From positions 1 through 42,763 of the forward strand of contig JAFEAJ010000040.1 in assembly GCA_018266455.1 (NCBI GenBank): 42,763 bases of DNA. The letters run 5' to 3'. The DNA is from Bacteroidota bacterium. Its GTDB lineage: Bacteria > Bacteroidota > Bacteroidia > Chitinophagales > Chitinophagaceae. A program made the translations under genes and the position numbers. Below are positions 8,598-20,013 of the stretch, piece by piece. Numbering within the stretch: position 1 is the stretch's first letter; every line of letters starts with the position of its first letter. The notes beneath the pieces were generated by a model that was not told the DNA's origin, did not search any database, and saw only the letters and a list, made by a program, of their open reading frames with translations.

Positions 8598-8643
8598 AAC
8601 TGTTATGGCGATCATAAAGCCCGACTGAGCCTTCATAACAGTT
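8598..8643. repeat. Inverted repeat at the 3' end of the TPR gene
   Basis: Arms AACTGTTATG (8598-8607) and CATAACAGTT (8634-8643) are a perfect 10-bp match with a 26-nt loop, and overlap the last codons of the TPR gene. The T run lies on the plus-strand side, so as a classical terminator it would act on plus-strand (antisense) transcripts. Confidence 0.4.
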
Positions 8644-10054
8644 TTTTCTTTTTGTAGCGAGCTATCACATCAACTACCGACTGGTATTGCAATATTGACG
8701 GGTTGAGCCCTATCATTTTCCTGAGAAGTTTCGGCGCTTTGCTCATAGCTTTTTCCAGCAGCAATAATCCCTGTTTTGATTTGCCCATTGCGAAACAGAC
8801 AGCGCTTTGATAGAAGATGAATAAGGGCTTGCCATTGGTGATTTTAATGGCTGCTTGCGCCTGAACCAATGCTTCTGCAAAAAACCCTGCGGTATACAAA
8901 CACCTGACCAGCGCTTCCCAGCTAGACATGTTTTTCGGCCGCAGCCTTACTACATTTGAAAAATATTGGATCGCTCCTTTATAATCTCCCAATTGCATTT
9001 TGCATTCACCCATTGCAAGATTGTATTCAGGCTGGTTAGGGTCGATGCGCATCGCCGTTTCAAGATACTTGATCGCGCCTGCCCAGTTGTGCTCATTTAA
9101 ATATGTGCAAGCCACTTTATAAAACAGTTTGCTGTCATCAGTGCTCAGGTGAGAAGCTTTGCGGTAATAAATCCTTGCCTGACCGTAATTTCCCAGTTTA
9201 TCATAACAATGGGCTATGGCTTCATAAATCACATCTTCAGGGCGGCTTAGCTCTATGACCTTTTCAAGCGATTCAATGGCATCCTTAAATTTTCTTAGCC
9301 TAATGTAGGCATCTCCCATATTGCGGTAGGCGTAGTCGAATTTTTCATCGATGGCCACGGCATATTTGTAAGCATCAATTGCTTTTTCGTATAATTTCAA
9401 TCCCTGGTAAGCCGTTGCCAGATTAAACCATGCCAATTCGTTATAGGGATACTCATCAATTATTTTCTGGTGCAGGCGGATGCTTTCTTCATTTCTTCCG
9501 GTGAAATCGGTCCAAAAACAAATTTTATATAATGCCTCTTCATTATTGGGGTCTTCCTCAAGAATTAGCTTCAGGCAATCAAAAATTTTGTCGAACTCTT
9601 CATAATCATCATATACATCTGAAAGCTCAAACAAAAGCTCTATGCGCTCTCCCCCGCCAAAATGCTGTAACGCCTCCTGCAAAATACTTACCGCTTTTTC
9701 CTGCTGGTCTATAGCCAGATAAGCATCTGTCTTGAGTATATAAAGATTGATGTCAGTGCCATCAAGCAATTCAGCCTTTTCTAAAATTTGCAGGGCTTCC
9801 CTATATTTTCTCGAAGCAATCAGCAGGTCGGCCTTTTTGATGAGCAGCGCAGACGAGAACGGGAATTGCGCAATGCCCAATTCGGCAGCTTCCAAAGCCT
9901 GGGCAAGCTCTTCCAAATCATCAAAATAGTCAATAATCATTTCAAAGGATTCCTCATCCAAAAAAGAATTATTGAGACCACTGCGCAGGTTTTGATACCG
10001 CTTCAGTAACTGTTTTAGGTCTTCTCTATCGTACTGGTAAGGGTTTTCTTTCAT
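8633..10054 (-). CDS. Tetratricopeptide repeat protein
   Basis: A 473-aa soluble protein made almost wholly of TPR units. Several 34-residue repeats are plain, for example NELAWFNLATAYQGLKLYEKA, FDYAYRNMGDAYIRLRKFKDA and QPEYNLAMGECKMQLGDYKGA. There is no signal peptide or membrane segment, so it probably acts in the cytoplasm as a protein-interaction scaffold. It starts MKENPYQYDREDLKQLLKRY. It lies 88 bp upstream of the comA-like/aroE pair on the same strand. The last 40 residues (LRKMIGLNPSILQYQSVVDVIARYKKKKLL) are a conserved-looking basic cap outside the repeats. Confidence 0.85.
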   Translation of the reverse strand: MKENPYQYDREDLKQLLKRYQNLRSGLNNSFLDEESFEMIIDYFDDLEELAQALEAAELGIAQFPFSSALLIKKADLLIASRKYREALQILEKAELLDGTDINLYILKTDAYLAIDQQEKAVSILQEALQHFGGGERIELLFELSDVYDDYEEFDKIFDCLKLILEEDPNNEEALYKICFWTDFTGRNEESIRLHQKIIDEYPYNELAWFNLATAYQGLKLYEKAIDAYKYAVAIDEKFDYAYRNMGDAYIRLRKFKDAIESLEKVIELSRPEDVIYEAIAHCYDKLGNYGQARIYYRKASHLSTDDSKLFYKVACTYLNEHNWAGAIKYLETAMRIDPNQPEYNLAMGECKMQLGDYKGAIQYFSNVVRLRPKNMSSWEALVRCLYTAGFFAEALVQAQAAIKITNGKPLFIFYQSAVCFAMGKSKQGLLLLEKAMSKAPKLLRKMIGLNPSILQYQSVVDVIARYKKKKLL

Positions 10055-10266
10055 TTTCGCCGGATTGTAAGTTACTGTTTAAATAATTCCCAACAAATGC
10101 TGAAGTTAAAAGCAACCTGCATGAGAATAGACCAGTATTAATTAACAAAAGCCAACAAAATGTGAATAAACAGGTTAGAAATTAATTGTAACATTTTACG
10201 GACATTTGCGTTAAATAATTACTAAAATCTGTGATAAACGGTTAAAGAAAACCAAATTTTTTTTAC

Positions 10267-10274
10267 TATATTTG
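10267..10274 (+). promoter_or_regulatory. -7 box giving a nearly leaderless mRNA
   Basis: TATATTTG, an exact TAnnTTTG match, ends 8 nt before the ATG at 10283. Initiation a few bases after the box would leave almost no 5' leader. No clear -33 TTG. Confidence 0.5.
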
Positions 10275-10282
10275 TTGTGGAA

Positions 10283-10666
10283 ATGAAAAAACTGACTAAC
10301 ATAAAAAAAAGAAAATTGATCCTGCAGTGGGCATTGAGCATGTTGTTGGCGGGGGTGGTGGTTATTGCCTTTGCAAGTAAAGGTGGGGGAGATAAAAAGA
10401 AAAATGTTATTACAAAATCCGAGTTTGCCCCTATAAATATTTCCGGCACGTTTACTTTAAAGAATGGCATTTCATATATGGGCAGCTATTTTTTAAATCA
10501 GCAGAAAGAAAGGAACAACATTTCTGCAAATACTGTTATCACCTATCAGAATGGAAATACAATTTATATTATGCCATATAAATATAAATTCAGTATAGCT
10601 CCTATCAATAATTCTCCCAAAAACAATCTTCAATTACTTGATTTGAAAATCAAGGTGAACAGGTAA
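10283..10666 (+). CDS. Hypothetical membrane-anchored/secreted protein
   Basis: A 127-aa protein with a basic N-terminus (MKKLTNIKKRKLILQ) and one hydrophobic segment (WALSMLLAGVVVIAFA) that acts as a signal peptide or anchor. A Gly/Lys linker (SKGGGDKKK) follows, then about 85 residues of beta-rich sequence (INISGTFTLKNGISYMGSYF, later NTVITYQNGNTIYIMPYKYKF). An in-frame GTG at 10277 would lie almost inside the -7 box and is rejected as the start. No family is recognised. It is convergent with the DUF4412-like gene. Confidence 0.65.
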   Translation: MKKLTNIKKRKLILQWALSMLLAGVVVIAFASKGGGDKKKNVITKSEFAPINISGTFTLKNGISYMGSYFLNQQKERNNISANTVITYQNGNTIYIMPYKYKFSIAPINNSPKNNLQLLDLKIKVNR

Positions 10667-10679
10667 GCTTAAGGCCTGA

Positions 10680-11345
10680 TTATTGCGCTTTCAGGTTTTT
10701 GCTCTCTTCATAGGTCATTTCCCGGTATCCGCTTTTGGGTATATCAAATTTTGAAGCTGGCACGGGGTTAAGATTTATTTTTGACACTTTGTAGTTAATT
10801 TTAAAATTCCCGTTCGTTAGCTCATATTCAAGAGGCAGGCCGTCAAGGCTCCTGAATTTCGGGTTATAGTCTTTGTTATCGGGGACAATTTCAGTAGTAT
10901 AGTACGCAATTATTTCAGACCCCGCTTTTGTTGTTCCGATTACTTTATTGCATTTATATCCTGCAATGTTTTTGGTATCGGGCGTTTTTTTGAATACAAT
11001 ATCCTCATCCTTTTTATTGATATCTTCCCAATTTTTCGATGATAGATTGATCAGTAATTTCTGGCCGCTCAGCTCTTTCAAAATCGCGCCTGACCCTTTC
11101 CTGGAATCATAAATGGTAGCAGATGAAAATGACGGGCTTGCCATATCTACCCGTACCAGGTTGCCTTTCAGGTAAATGGTATTTGTAGTTCCTTCAAAAG
11201 CGCTAACCGGGTTGGTACTGTTCCCGGATGTGACCGAATAATCATACACTACAGTAAGTTCTGAAACCTTATTTTGCGCAACAAGCTGGTTTAAAGCCCC
11301 AAGCAAGAAACTGAAAAAAGAAATTGAATATTTTAAAACTTTCAT
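10680..11345 (-). CDS. Secreted protein, DUF4412-like
   Basis: A 221-aa exported protein: Sec signal MKVLKYSISFFSFLLGALNQLVAQ, then a beta-rich domain. The order NTIYLKGNLVRVDM, SATIYDSRKGSGAILKEL, KNIAGYKCNKVIGTT, AYYTTEIVP and GLPLEYELTNGNFKINYKV with a SKFDIPKSGYREMTYEE tail is that of the Bacteroidetes periplasmic DUF4412/GLPGLI-like proteins. In that family the IAGYKC-x-K and GLPLEY motifs are typical. The role is unknown. It lies downstream of yidC on the same strand with a 77-bp gap. Confidence 0.75.
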   Translation of the reverse strand: MKVLKYSISFFSFLLGALNQLVAQNKVSELTVVYDYSVTSGNSTNPVSAFEGTTNTIYLKGNLVRVDMASPSFSSATIYDSRKGSGAILKELSGQKLLINLSSKNWEDINKKDEDIVFKKTPDTKNIAGYKCNKVIGTTKAGSEIIAYYTTEIVPDNKDYNPKFRSLDGLPLEYELTNGNFKINYKVSKINLNPVPASKFDIPKSGYREMTYEESKNLKAQ

Positions 11346-11422
11346 CCTGCAATTTGTGTAAATATAGACTATTAATCAAGGGCTTCGCTTAACTGGATTG
11401 CTAAATGATTGTAAACTAAAGC

Positions 11423-13252
11423 TTATTTTTTATTCTTCAATTGCTGTACCTTTTTCTGGGTTTCCTGTATCTGCTCAAAACGTTCCTGCCATTTGGGCTT
11501 TGTTTTGGGTTTATTCCTGTTCGCCTGCAATTTGGCTACAATCTGATCGTGATCAATGATATAATGCTGTATTACAAACTGAAGTGCTAAGGTAATGACA
11601 TTGGAGACGGTATAATACCAGGTGAGGGCCGATGGCAAACTATTAAAGAAGAAAAGGAACATTATAGGCATGATATAAGGCATGTATTTCATAGCGGGGT
11701 TGTTTTGGTCCGGCGTTGTCATGCTCATGCCATACAAAGAGATAATAAAATTAGTAGCCGATGCGAGCAAGCCGAAAAGGCTAACATGATCTCCATACAA
11801 AGGGATATTAAATCCAAAATGCGCTATCGAATCAAAAGCAGAAAGGTCCTTAGCCCACAAAAAGCTTTGGTTCCTCAGTTCAATAGTAGAATTAAAAAAA
11901 CTGTACAGTGCAAAAAAGATAGGTATCTGGAGAAGTGCCGGAATGCATCCGCCAAGAGGGTTTACTCCTGCTTCCCTGAATAATTTCATTTGTTCCATGC
12001 TGGCTCGCTGCTGGTCGTTGCCAACTCTTTTTTTCATTTCATCTATTTCAGGACGCAGTGCTTTCATCTTAGCACCGCTCAAATAGCTGCTATAAACCAA
12101 TGGCGAGGTCACCACCCTTATCACAATAGTAAGCAGCATAATCACTATGCCGTAGCTTGCTATAAATTTTTTGAAGAAATCAAAAACAGGCATGATCATG
12201 TAAACGTTGATGGGCCTGACAAAAGAATAAAACCCTCGGCCCAGGTCAACAATTTTGGCCATGCCTTCAACTGGTTCTTTCTTTAAAGTATAATAGTCAT
12301 TAGGCCCGTAATAAACCTGGAAAGGAACAACAACTGAGCTTCCTGAAGGCAATTTAGACTGGAAATTGGCATCAACTTTTGCAATCAGGTTTGATGAGTC
12401 TGACATTTCTCTTGCCCACTTCACTGACCCGGAATAGAAATTATCTTTTGCAACCAAAGTTGTATTGAAAAACTGCTGAGAAACAGCCATCCACTGAACA
12501 GGTTTACTAAATGCAGCTTCTGTCTTTCTGGATATATAATCGAAATCATTATCCTCATAATAAGAAATATTCGCTTGTCTCTTTTCGTAAGAAACCGCTT
12601 GTTGTGCACGCATAGGTTCATAGTGCCAGCTAAAATTCAGGTTATTGCCCGTAAAAAGCTTTGCAGGGTTTTCAGCTTTTATGTTCCAGTCAATCATGTA
12701 ATTGTTGGGGCGAATAATAAATTGATGAATAACCAATCCCCCATCAGGGAAAAGCAGGCTGAACTCTACAGTTTGGCTGCCATCAGCATTTTTTGTAAGT
12801 TTTGCTTCGCTGAAATATAAGTCGGCAATCTGTGCAGATTGATTGCTGCTGTTAACAGCATAAGAAAAATGGTTATCCGAAACAGGATTAAGTACTTTTA
12901 CCGGAGTGCTGTCATAAGACTGGAATTTTTTAAGCTCCACTTCTTTAGGCTGTCCGCCTTTGTTGGTGAACACAATGGTCATCACCTCATTTGCAACCGA
13001 TAGCAAGTGTTCAGTGCCCACTGTAGCTTTATTAAAGCCAGAGGTATCAGCAGCTATAGTTGGTTTGCTTTTAATAGTGTCACGTGATCTCGCAATAGAG
13101 TCCTGGCGTGCCATTACCATCGCAACGGAATCGTCCAAATGTTTTTTCTGTTTCGAGTAGTCCTGACTGTTCTTTGTTGAAATGAATAAATACAAAAAAA
13201 GCAATATGCCCATCAACACAAACCCAATAACGGTGTTACGGTCCATTCCCAT
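11423..13252 (-). CDS. yidC: Membrane protein insertase YidC (60 kDa form)
   Basis: Inner-membrane insertase/chaperone that inserts and folds membrane proteins with or without SecYEG. From MGMDRNTVIGF the protein is 609 aa. An N-terminal TM (TVIGFVLMGILLFLYLF), a large periplasmic domain and the conserved C-terminal insertase core follow. The core shows FFKKFIASYGIVIMLLTIVIRVVTSPL, GGCIPALLQIPIFFALYSFF and the final TM with NVITLALQFVIQHYII, then a basic tail. The frame is open up to 13354, but the extra N-terminus would lie upstream of the TATCTTTG box at 13277-13284. The shorter start (13252, or 13246) fits the family. Confidence 0.95.
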   Translation of the reverse strand: MGMDRNTVIGFVLMGILLFLYLFISTKNSQDYSKQKKHLDDSVAMVMARQDSIARSRDTIKSKPTIAADTSGFNKATVGTEHLLSVANEVMTIVFTNKGGQPKEVELKKFQSYDSTPVKVLNPVSDNHFSYAVNSSNQSAQIADLYFSEAKLTKNADGSQTVEFSLLFPDGGLVIHQFIIRPNNYMIDWNIKAENPAKLFTGNNLNFSWHYEPMRAQQAVSYEKRQANISYYEDNDFDYISRKTEAAFSKPVQWMAVSQQFFNTTLVAKDNFYSGSVKWAREMSDSSNLIAKVDANFQSKLPSGSSVVVPFQVYYGPNDYYTLKKEPVEGMAKIVDLGRGFYSFVRPINVYMIMPVFDFFKKFIASYGIVIMLLTIVIRVVTSPLVYSSYLSGAKMKALRPEIDEMKKRVGNDQQRASMEQMKLFREAGVNPLGGCIPALLQIPIFFALYSFFNSTIELRNQSFLWAKDLSAFDSIAHFGFNIPLYGDHVSLFGLLASATNFIISLYGMSMTTPDQNNPAMKYMPYIMPIMFLFFFNSLPSALTWYYTVSNVITLALQFVIQHYIIDHDQIVAKLQANRNKPKTKPKWQERFEQIQETQKKVQQLKNKK

Positions 13253-13276
13253 TATAATAAAATTTAAAAGAGGTGC

Positions 13277-13284
13277 AAAGATAG
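13277..13284 (-). promoter_or_regulatory. -7 box of yidC promoter
   Basis: The minus strand reads TATCTTTG, an exact TAnnTTTG match, ending 24 nt before the chosen yidC ATG. Together with family N-termini it decides the start and excludes the 643-codon version. Confidence 0.55.
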
Positions 13285-13379
13285 GGGGTTGAGATGAGAG
13301 TGCATATTTCAGAATTATGGGCTCATTGCACTGTACCCATGGTTCCCGGGGCATCGCGCTGAACGATCAAAGCCTATCT

Positions 13380-15567
<2,188 letters not shown>

Positions 15568-16320
15568 TCAGAGCTTATTTGATTGCATTTTTTTTATAAG
15601 CATCTCTTTGCGGCTTCTTGACACATCGATATTTGTTTTATTGCTCATAATGAGATAGCCTCCCTGGTCTTTGACATATTTTTCTACCTCGTTCAAATTG
15701 ACAAGGTGAGAATGATGAACCCTGGCAAAATGATACCCTTCAAGCAATTCTTCAATATCTTTAAGAGTGCGTGATGCAATTATTTTTTGCCCGTTTTTTA
15801 AAGAAAGAACAGTATAGTTACTGTCTGAAGAACAAGTGATGATATCTGCAATCAAAATCATTTGAAGGCCTTCTATTGTAGGAATGGCAATTTTGCTGAC
15901 AGCCATTGCAGGGCGATTTAATTTTTGAAGAAGGACCTCTACCTGTTGCGGAGCCGGATGTTCCAGGCGTTTCATTGCCTTTTCCACAGCTTTTATTAAA
16001 TCTTCTGGATCGATAGGTTTTAACAGGTAATCTAACGCACCGAATCGGATTGCTTTGATTGCATATTGGTCATAGCTTGTGGTAAAAATCAATTCAAAAT
16101 CAACAACCCGCAATTTTTCTAACAATTGAAAGCCGTTCATAAATGGCATTTCAATATCAAGGAAAAGGATATCAGGCTTTTTTTCTTCTATTGACTTCAA
16201 TGCGCTGGCTGCAGTATAACACAAGTCCAATACTGTTATATCCGGGCAATGACGTTCCAGCATTGTTGAAAGCGCTTCACAGCTGTAAGGTTCATCATCT
16301 ACAATTGTTGCAGTAATCAT
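15568..16320 (-). CDS. LytTR-family response regulator
   Basis: A 250-aa two-component response regulator. The receiver domain has the acidic pair in VDDEP (8-9), phospho-acceptor Asp55 in LFLDIEMP, Thr80/81 and Lys101 in LLKPID. The C-terminal LytTR DNA-binding domain spans about 140-245 (IAIPTIEGLQMILIADIITCSSDSNYT, HHSHLVNLNEVEKYVKDQGGYL, SRSRKEML). Such proteins bind direct repeats upstream of envelope or transport genes. It lies 14 bp downstream of the histidine kinase gene and surely forms a pair with it. Targets are unknown. Confidence 0.93.
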   Translation of the reverse strand: MITATIVDDEPYSCEALSTMLERHCPDITVLDLCYTAASALKSIEEKKPDILFLDIEMPFMNGFQLLEKLRVVDFELIFTTSYDQYAIKAIRFGALDYLLKPIDPEDLIKAVEKAMKRLEHPAPQQVEVLLQKLNRPAMAVSKIAIPTIEGLQMILIADIITCSSDSNYTVLSLKNGQKIIASRTLKDIEELLEGYHFARVHHSHLVNLNEVEKYVKDQGGYLIMSNKTNIDVSRSRKEMLIKKMQSNKL

Positions 16321-16334
16321 TTTATACTGTTTGT

Positions 16335-18467
16335 TTAGCTACCCAATTCAGCGTAATCCTTATAATATATTTTTAAAGACACCCTGGTCCCGGCAGGCTT
16401 GCCTTCTTCATCAAAGATGTCTTCCATTTTGAATGAACTTTGACCCCCGCCATCTTTATTAAGGAGCGCCAACCGGTCTGCCGTCATCTGCAACCCCATC
16501 GATTTTTGTTTTTCGGCTAATTTCGTCTTCAGTTCGGAAGCCTTGGCACAGCCAATGCCATTATCTGTAATAGAACAATACAATATTTTTTTGCCTGTGC
16601 TCAATTCAATGTTAAGGGACCCAGGCCCTTCTTTATGCATCAGCCCGTGCCAAATAGCATTTTCCGCAAAAGGTTGCAACAAAAGTGGCGGCACAAAAAT
16701 ATTCGCAATGTCAACCTCATTAATAAAAGAGATTTTATAATCAAAAGAATTTTTGAACCTCAGCTTTTCCATATCAAGGTACAGGCTAAGGGTTTCAAGC
16801 TCATCTTCAATGCTGATGAACTGCTGTTTGGAATTCGCCAGTACCATCCTGATAAGCCGCGAAAATTTTATGAGGTAATTCGAGGCTTCTTCCGGCCTGT
16901 TTTTTAGAATAAAACTGTTGATTGAACTGAGGCAATTGAAAATGAAATGCGGGTTCATCTGTGCACGCAATGCCTCCATTTCAAGGTCAGCGATGTGCTG
17001 GTTCAGTTTTACGTTTGTGTTGGCGTTTTGAAGGCGCTCATTCTTTCTTTTTAGTTCAAGGTTCCAATAAAAAATAAACCCTGCCAGTACAACAATTAAT
17101 AAACAACCCGCAAGCGCCCATTGGAACAACGATTTCTCCCTTAATTCTTTTTCCTTCAATTTGTTTTCATGATCGAGCATTGCCAGCTGATCGGCCTGTT
17201 TCATATATTCCGCCTGTTTTTTATACCCTGATAATTTCCAAAGGAATTGGCTTTTTAATATCGAATCCTTCAGCGCCGCAGCCTTTACCAGGAAAAAATA
17301 AGCGCTGTCATTGATGTTGCTGCGTTTATAAAGCCTTGCTAAAATCGTATAGCTGTCCAGGATAAAATGCTTTGCTTTTGATTGCTGGGCAAGTGAAAAG
17401 CTTTCACTGGCATATTTCAAAGCTTTTTTTATATTCTTATTTTTTTCATAAGCTCTTGCTATGTCCATTTCAACGCGCATCAGGTCCCACTTGTCATTTC
17501 CTCTTTTTAGTTCTTCAATTGGCGAAAGAAAAATGCTCAACGCTAAATCTGCCTGGTTCTTTATCAATAGCGTTTCGCCGAAACTGATTCTTGCCATTTC
17601 ATTATACGGGTCTATTTGCAATGCCTTTTGCAAATAATAATAAGATGAATCAGGAGCGTTCATCAATCGATATAATACACCTACAGGTTCAAGATAAGCC
17701 CAATTTGCCATGTACAGGTCAACTCCATGCTCGGTTGCATACCTAAAGCTTTGCCGGTAGTACTCCATCGCGTCTTCATAAGCTCCGGCCACTTTGTAGA
17801 GTTGCCCCATGTTTACATAAGAAGCCGTAACGCAAACATGATCGCTCATTTTTTTTCTTAGCAATAAGCTCTTCCCGCAATAATTCAGGCTGCTGTCGTA
17901 ATTGCCCTGAACCGAAAAAACAAAAGACATCCAGGTCCATGCTTTGCCCTGTGCTTCCCAATCTCCTATTTTTTCCAGGTAAGGAAGCGATTTGTAATAG
18001 CAAGCCAAAGATTCATCAAAATTGTTCTGTGAATAAAGAGATTGCCCAAGCCACACATTGCACCACCCCAATCCAAAATCGCTGTTTGCCGCCTCAAACA
18101 TCTTCAGGCTGATCCTTAGGTGATTTTCGGCAACAATAAAATTCCTTTTGTAAATTTCTGCAACTCCCTGAAGCATAACAGCAGTGGCAATCCCCACGGC
18201 GTAATTTTCTTTTGCTGATTCCTGTTCAGCGATGAGGGCTAACAGCAATATGCTATCGGGGTTCACCGTTGGGGGCCACCAATATTCTTCGGCGAGGGCA
18301 TTCAGGCAATCGGGCTTCTGAATTCCATGTACTGTTGGCAAAAGCCTTGTTAAGCTGTCGATTGCTTTAAGGTTGGGGTGTTGTGCAGCAATGGAGCTAC
18401 AAAATAATATGCTAATAAAAAAAGTGGATGTTTTTTTACCTCGCATCATTTTGGTTTTGATAAACAA
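16335..18467 (-). CDS. TPR sensor histidine kinase (LytS/His_kinase type)
   Basis: A 710-aa sensor. A signal-like N-terminus (MFIKTKMMRGKKTSTFFISILFCSSIAAQ) is followed by several TPR units from about 90 to 400. Then come a coiled region (YMKQADQLAMLDHENKLKEKELREK split over 421-445) and one TM helix (about 449-467). The kinase core of the LytS/YehU class has His507 in QMNPHFIFNCLSSINSFI, the N-box near 602-603 (FAENAIWHGL) and DNGIG at 635-639. The TPR part should lie in the periplasm and the kinase in the cytoplasm. Starts at MMRGKK (18449 or 18446) are also possible. It is paired with the LytTR regulator 14 bp downstream. Confidence 0.92.
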   Translation of the reverse strand: MFIKTKMMRGKKTSTFFISILFCSSIAAQHPNLKAIDSLTRLLPTVHGIQKPDCLNALAEEYWWPPTVNPDSILLLALIAEQESAKENYAVGIATAVMLQGVAEIYKRNFIVAENHLRISLKMFEAANSDFGLGWCNVWLGQSLYSQNNFDESLACYYKSLPYLEKIGDWEAQGKAWTWMSFVFSVQGNYDSSLNYCGKSLLLRKKMSDHVCVTASYVNMGQLYKVAGAYEDAMEYYRQSFRYATEHGVDLYMANWAYLEPVGVLYRLMNAPDSSYYYLQKALQIDPYNEMARISFGETLLIKNQADLALSIFLSPIEELKRGNDKWDLMRVEMDIARAYEKNKNIKKALKYASESFSLAQQSKAKHFILDSYTILARLYKRSNINDSAYFFLVKAAALKDSILKSQFLWKLSGYKKQAEYMKQADQLAMLDHENKLKEKELREKSLFQWALAGCLLIVVLAGFIFYWNLELKRKNERLQNANTNVKLNQHIADLEMEALRAQMNPHFIFNCLSSINSFILKNRPEEASNYLIKFSRLIRMVLANSKQQFISIEDELETLSLYLDMEKLRFKNSFDYKISFINEVDIANIFVPPLLLQPFAENAIWHGLMHKEGPGSLNIELSTGKKILYCSITDNGIGCAKASELKTKLAEKQKSMGLQMTADRLALLNKDGGGQSSFKMEDIFDEEGKPAGTRVSLKIYYKDYAELGS

Positions 18468-18814
18468 TGCACAACAAAAGCATGTTCCCGCCGAATCTAA
18501 ATGCAGTAACGCAAGTTACATATTACTAACCAGCAGCCAATCAATGCCAGAGGTAACCTGTTGGTTTCGTTGAGCAGTTGGCAAACCAAAAGCAACAATA
18601 TGAACGATAAGCCTCCTGGATGCCTATTTGATTTTTTTTAGCTGCCGCAAACAAACCGAACCACAAAAAGCCAGGTCTTGCAAAGTTCATTAATCGCTCA
18701 TTTCTGCAAGTTGCCCTATCTGCATGCCAACAGATAATTCAGGCTTCAGAAAAAACACGTATCACAATAGCTTTAGCACAAACAAGCATTTTGTTACTTT
18801 AAATTTTTAAGACC
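18468..18814. other. Gene-free interval upstream of the kinase gene
   Basis: 347 bp between the kinase start and a small plus-strand open frame. No consensus TAnnTTTG box facing either gene and no RNA gene were recognised. The kinase promoter presumably lies here. Confidence 0.4.
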
Positions 18815-19021
18815 ATGAAACAAGCAAACACCCGAACTATGCTTTTTAATGAACAGCTTATTAAGCTGGTTTATGCATTCATTTTTTTTTCAATATTCCT
18901 TTTTTTTAGCGCATGTCAAAAGCTAATAGATGGGAAATTAGGGGGGTGGAGAGTTGATATGGGGCACAAAGCAGGGATACTGATCGGAACAGCAGCCTCA
19001 TCGCTTCAGTGTTATAGGTAA
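18815..19021 (+). CDS. Possible truncated lipoprotein
   Basis: A 68-codon frame with a hydrophobic segment (LVYAFIFFSIFLFFSAC) ending in a lipobox-like FFSAC and a short tail (QKLIDGKLGGWRVDMGHKAG...) of no known family. The N-terminus before the hydrophobic segment is long for a lipoprotein signal. It ends 52 bp before the first MITE-like element, so it may be the remnant of a longer lipoprotein gene. It may also be fortuitous. Confidence 0.3.
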   Translation: MKQANTRTMLFNEQLIKLVYAFIFFSIFLFFSACQKLIDGKLGGWRVDMGHKAGILIGTAASSLQCYR

Positions 19022-19072
19022 CATTATTTTCTCTATTGATAAAGCAACTTGAATTTGAAAGTCATGTCATTC

Positions 19073-19224
19073 AAAAGCTGTTTAAAAATGATTTCCAAAA
19101 TTTCATATAACAGGGGTCAGGCTTTTCAAAGCTCATAATTGATGATAAATCTGTCGATCCAGGGTAAGCTTTGGAAAAGATTAAACCTACTGGTTGTTCC
19201 AATAATCATTTTTAGACAGCTTTT
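19073..19224. mobile_element. MITE-like nested palindrome, copy 1
   Basis: A 152-bp element with 21-bp terminal inverted repeats (19073-19093 and 19204-19224; core AAAAGCTGTYTAAAAATGATT; 20 of 21 match). Inside is a second imperfect dyad with TTTTCAAAGCT and AAGCTTTGGAAAA. It has no coding capacity. Its right end, 19193-19221, matches copy 2 (20017-20045) in reverse complement at 28 of 29 positions. It ends 26 bp before the ATG of the lipoprotein gene. No clear target-site duplication was found. Confidence 0.65.
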
Positions 19225-19250
19225 TAATACAGCCCTCAAAAATTTTCAAA

Positions 19251-19946
19251 ATGAAAACTGATAAAATGAAATTCCTTGTTGCCTGCGCCGCAGGAATACT
19301 AATTGTATTATTGGGTTTTTCATGCGCAAAGAACAAGCCTTCTGCTGGGAAACCCGATCGCGACACAACAATTATAGTTCCACAGAAAGATTCAATTATC
19401 TATACTGATGCAATTCCTGATGTACCAGCAATAAATTCTTCAAACGATTCCGGCTATCTTGATTTGAATAATGATGGCATTGTGGATTTTATATTTTCCC
19501 TGCATTATGATCGCCGGCTTTGTAGCGATGATTTACTGGGACTATATGGTGAGTACATATATTTAAATATAACCCCGACTGATACCGGAAATAGTATCAG
19601 GAGCGACAGAAGCACTGCGCTTGCATTGGATAGTTTCTCAGTATTAGCGCTGGATTCTTCCTGGTCAAATCTTTCCTCGGTTTTGGTATCAGGCATGGTT
19701 GGAGGAAGCGCCCGGTGCATATTGAATACCCCTCATGGTGGCAATTGGACATATGCCTCTGGAGAATTTATGGGGTTAAAATTCAGGAAAAACGACAACA
19801 CCTATTACGGATGGGCAAGGTTGACGTCCACATTTCATAGAGGCACCAGACCTCCCTATTTTTTAAAGCCGGGAAAATTGTTATTACAGGATTATGCCTA
19901 TAATGCTATTCCTGGCCGTCCAATATTAACAGGACAAACACATTAA
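19251..19946 (+). CDS. Lipoprotein of unknown function
   Basis: A 231-aa lipoprotein: MKTDKMKFLVACAAGILIVLLGFSC with a lipobox Cys, then a Lys/Pro/Asp-rich linker. A segment GYLDLNNDGIVDFIFS resembles an FG-GAP/EF-hand-like calcium loop (DLNNDGIVD). The C-terminus YYGWARLTSTFH...LLLQDYAYNAIPGRPILTGQTH resembles the end of a Bacteroidetes family of secreted proteins that carry DYAYN-x-x-P-x-x-PI-x-x-GQ. The substrate or partner is unknown. The gene is bracketed by two inverted MITE-like elements, 26 bp before and 67 bp after it. MKFLV at 19266 is an alternative start. Confidence 0.75.
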   Translation: MKTDKMKFLVACAAGILIVLLGFSCAKNKPSAGKPDRDTTIIVPQKDSIIYTDAIPDVPAINSSNDSGYLDLNNDGIVDFIFSLHYDRRLCSDDLLGLYGEYIYLNITPTDTGNSIRSDRSTALALDSFSVLALDSSWSNLSSVLVSGMVGGSARCILNTPHGGNWTYASGEFMGLKFRKNDNTYYGWARLTSTFHRGTRPPYFLKPGKLLLQDYAYNAIPGRPILTGQTH

Positions 19947-20013
19947 AATCTTCGCTTCAAATAATGCATACAGAAATCTCTTTTTCCTGTTTTTAGTAAG
20001 TCGGCTGTTTATT

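Noticed and set aside
10277..10282. GTG start two codons upstream for the 10283 gene
   Set aside because: It lies 3 nt after the -7 box, so it would be upstream of or at the transcription start.
13253..13354. N-terminal extension of YidC (34 residues)
   Set aside because: The extra segment lies upstream of the TATCTTTG box and differs from the family start MDRNTVIGF.
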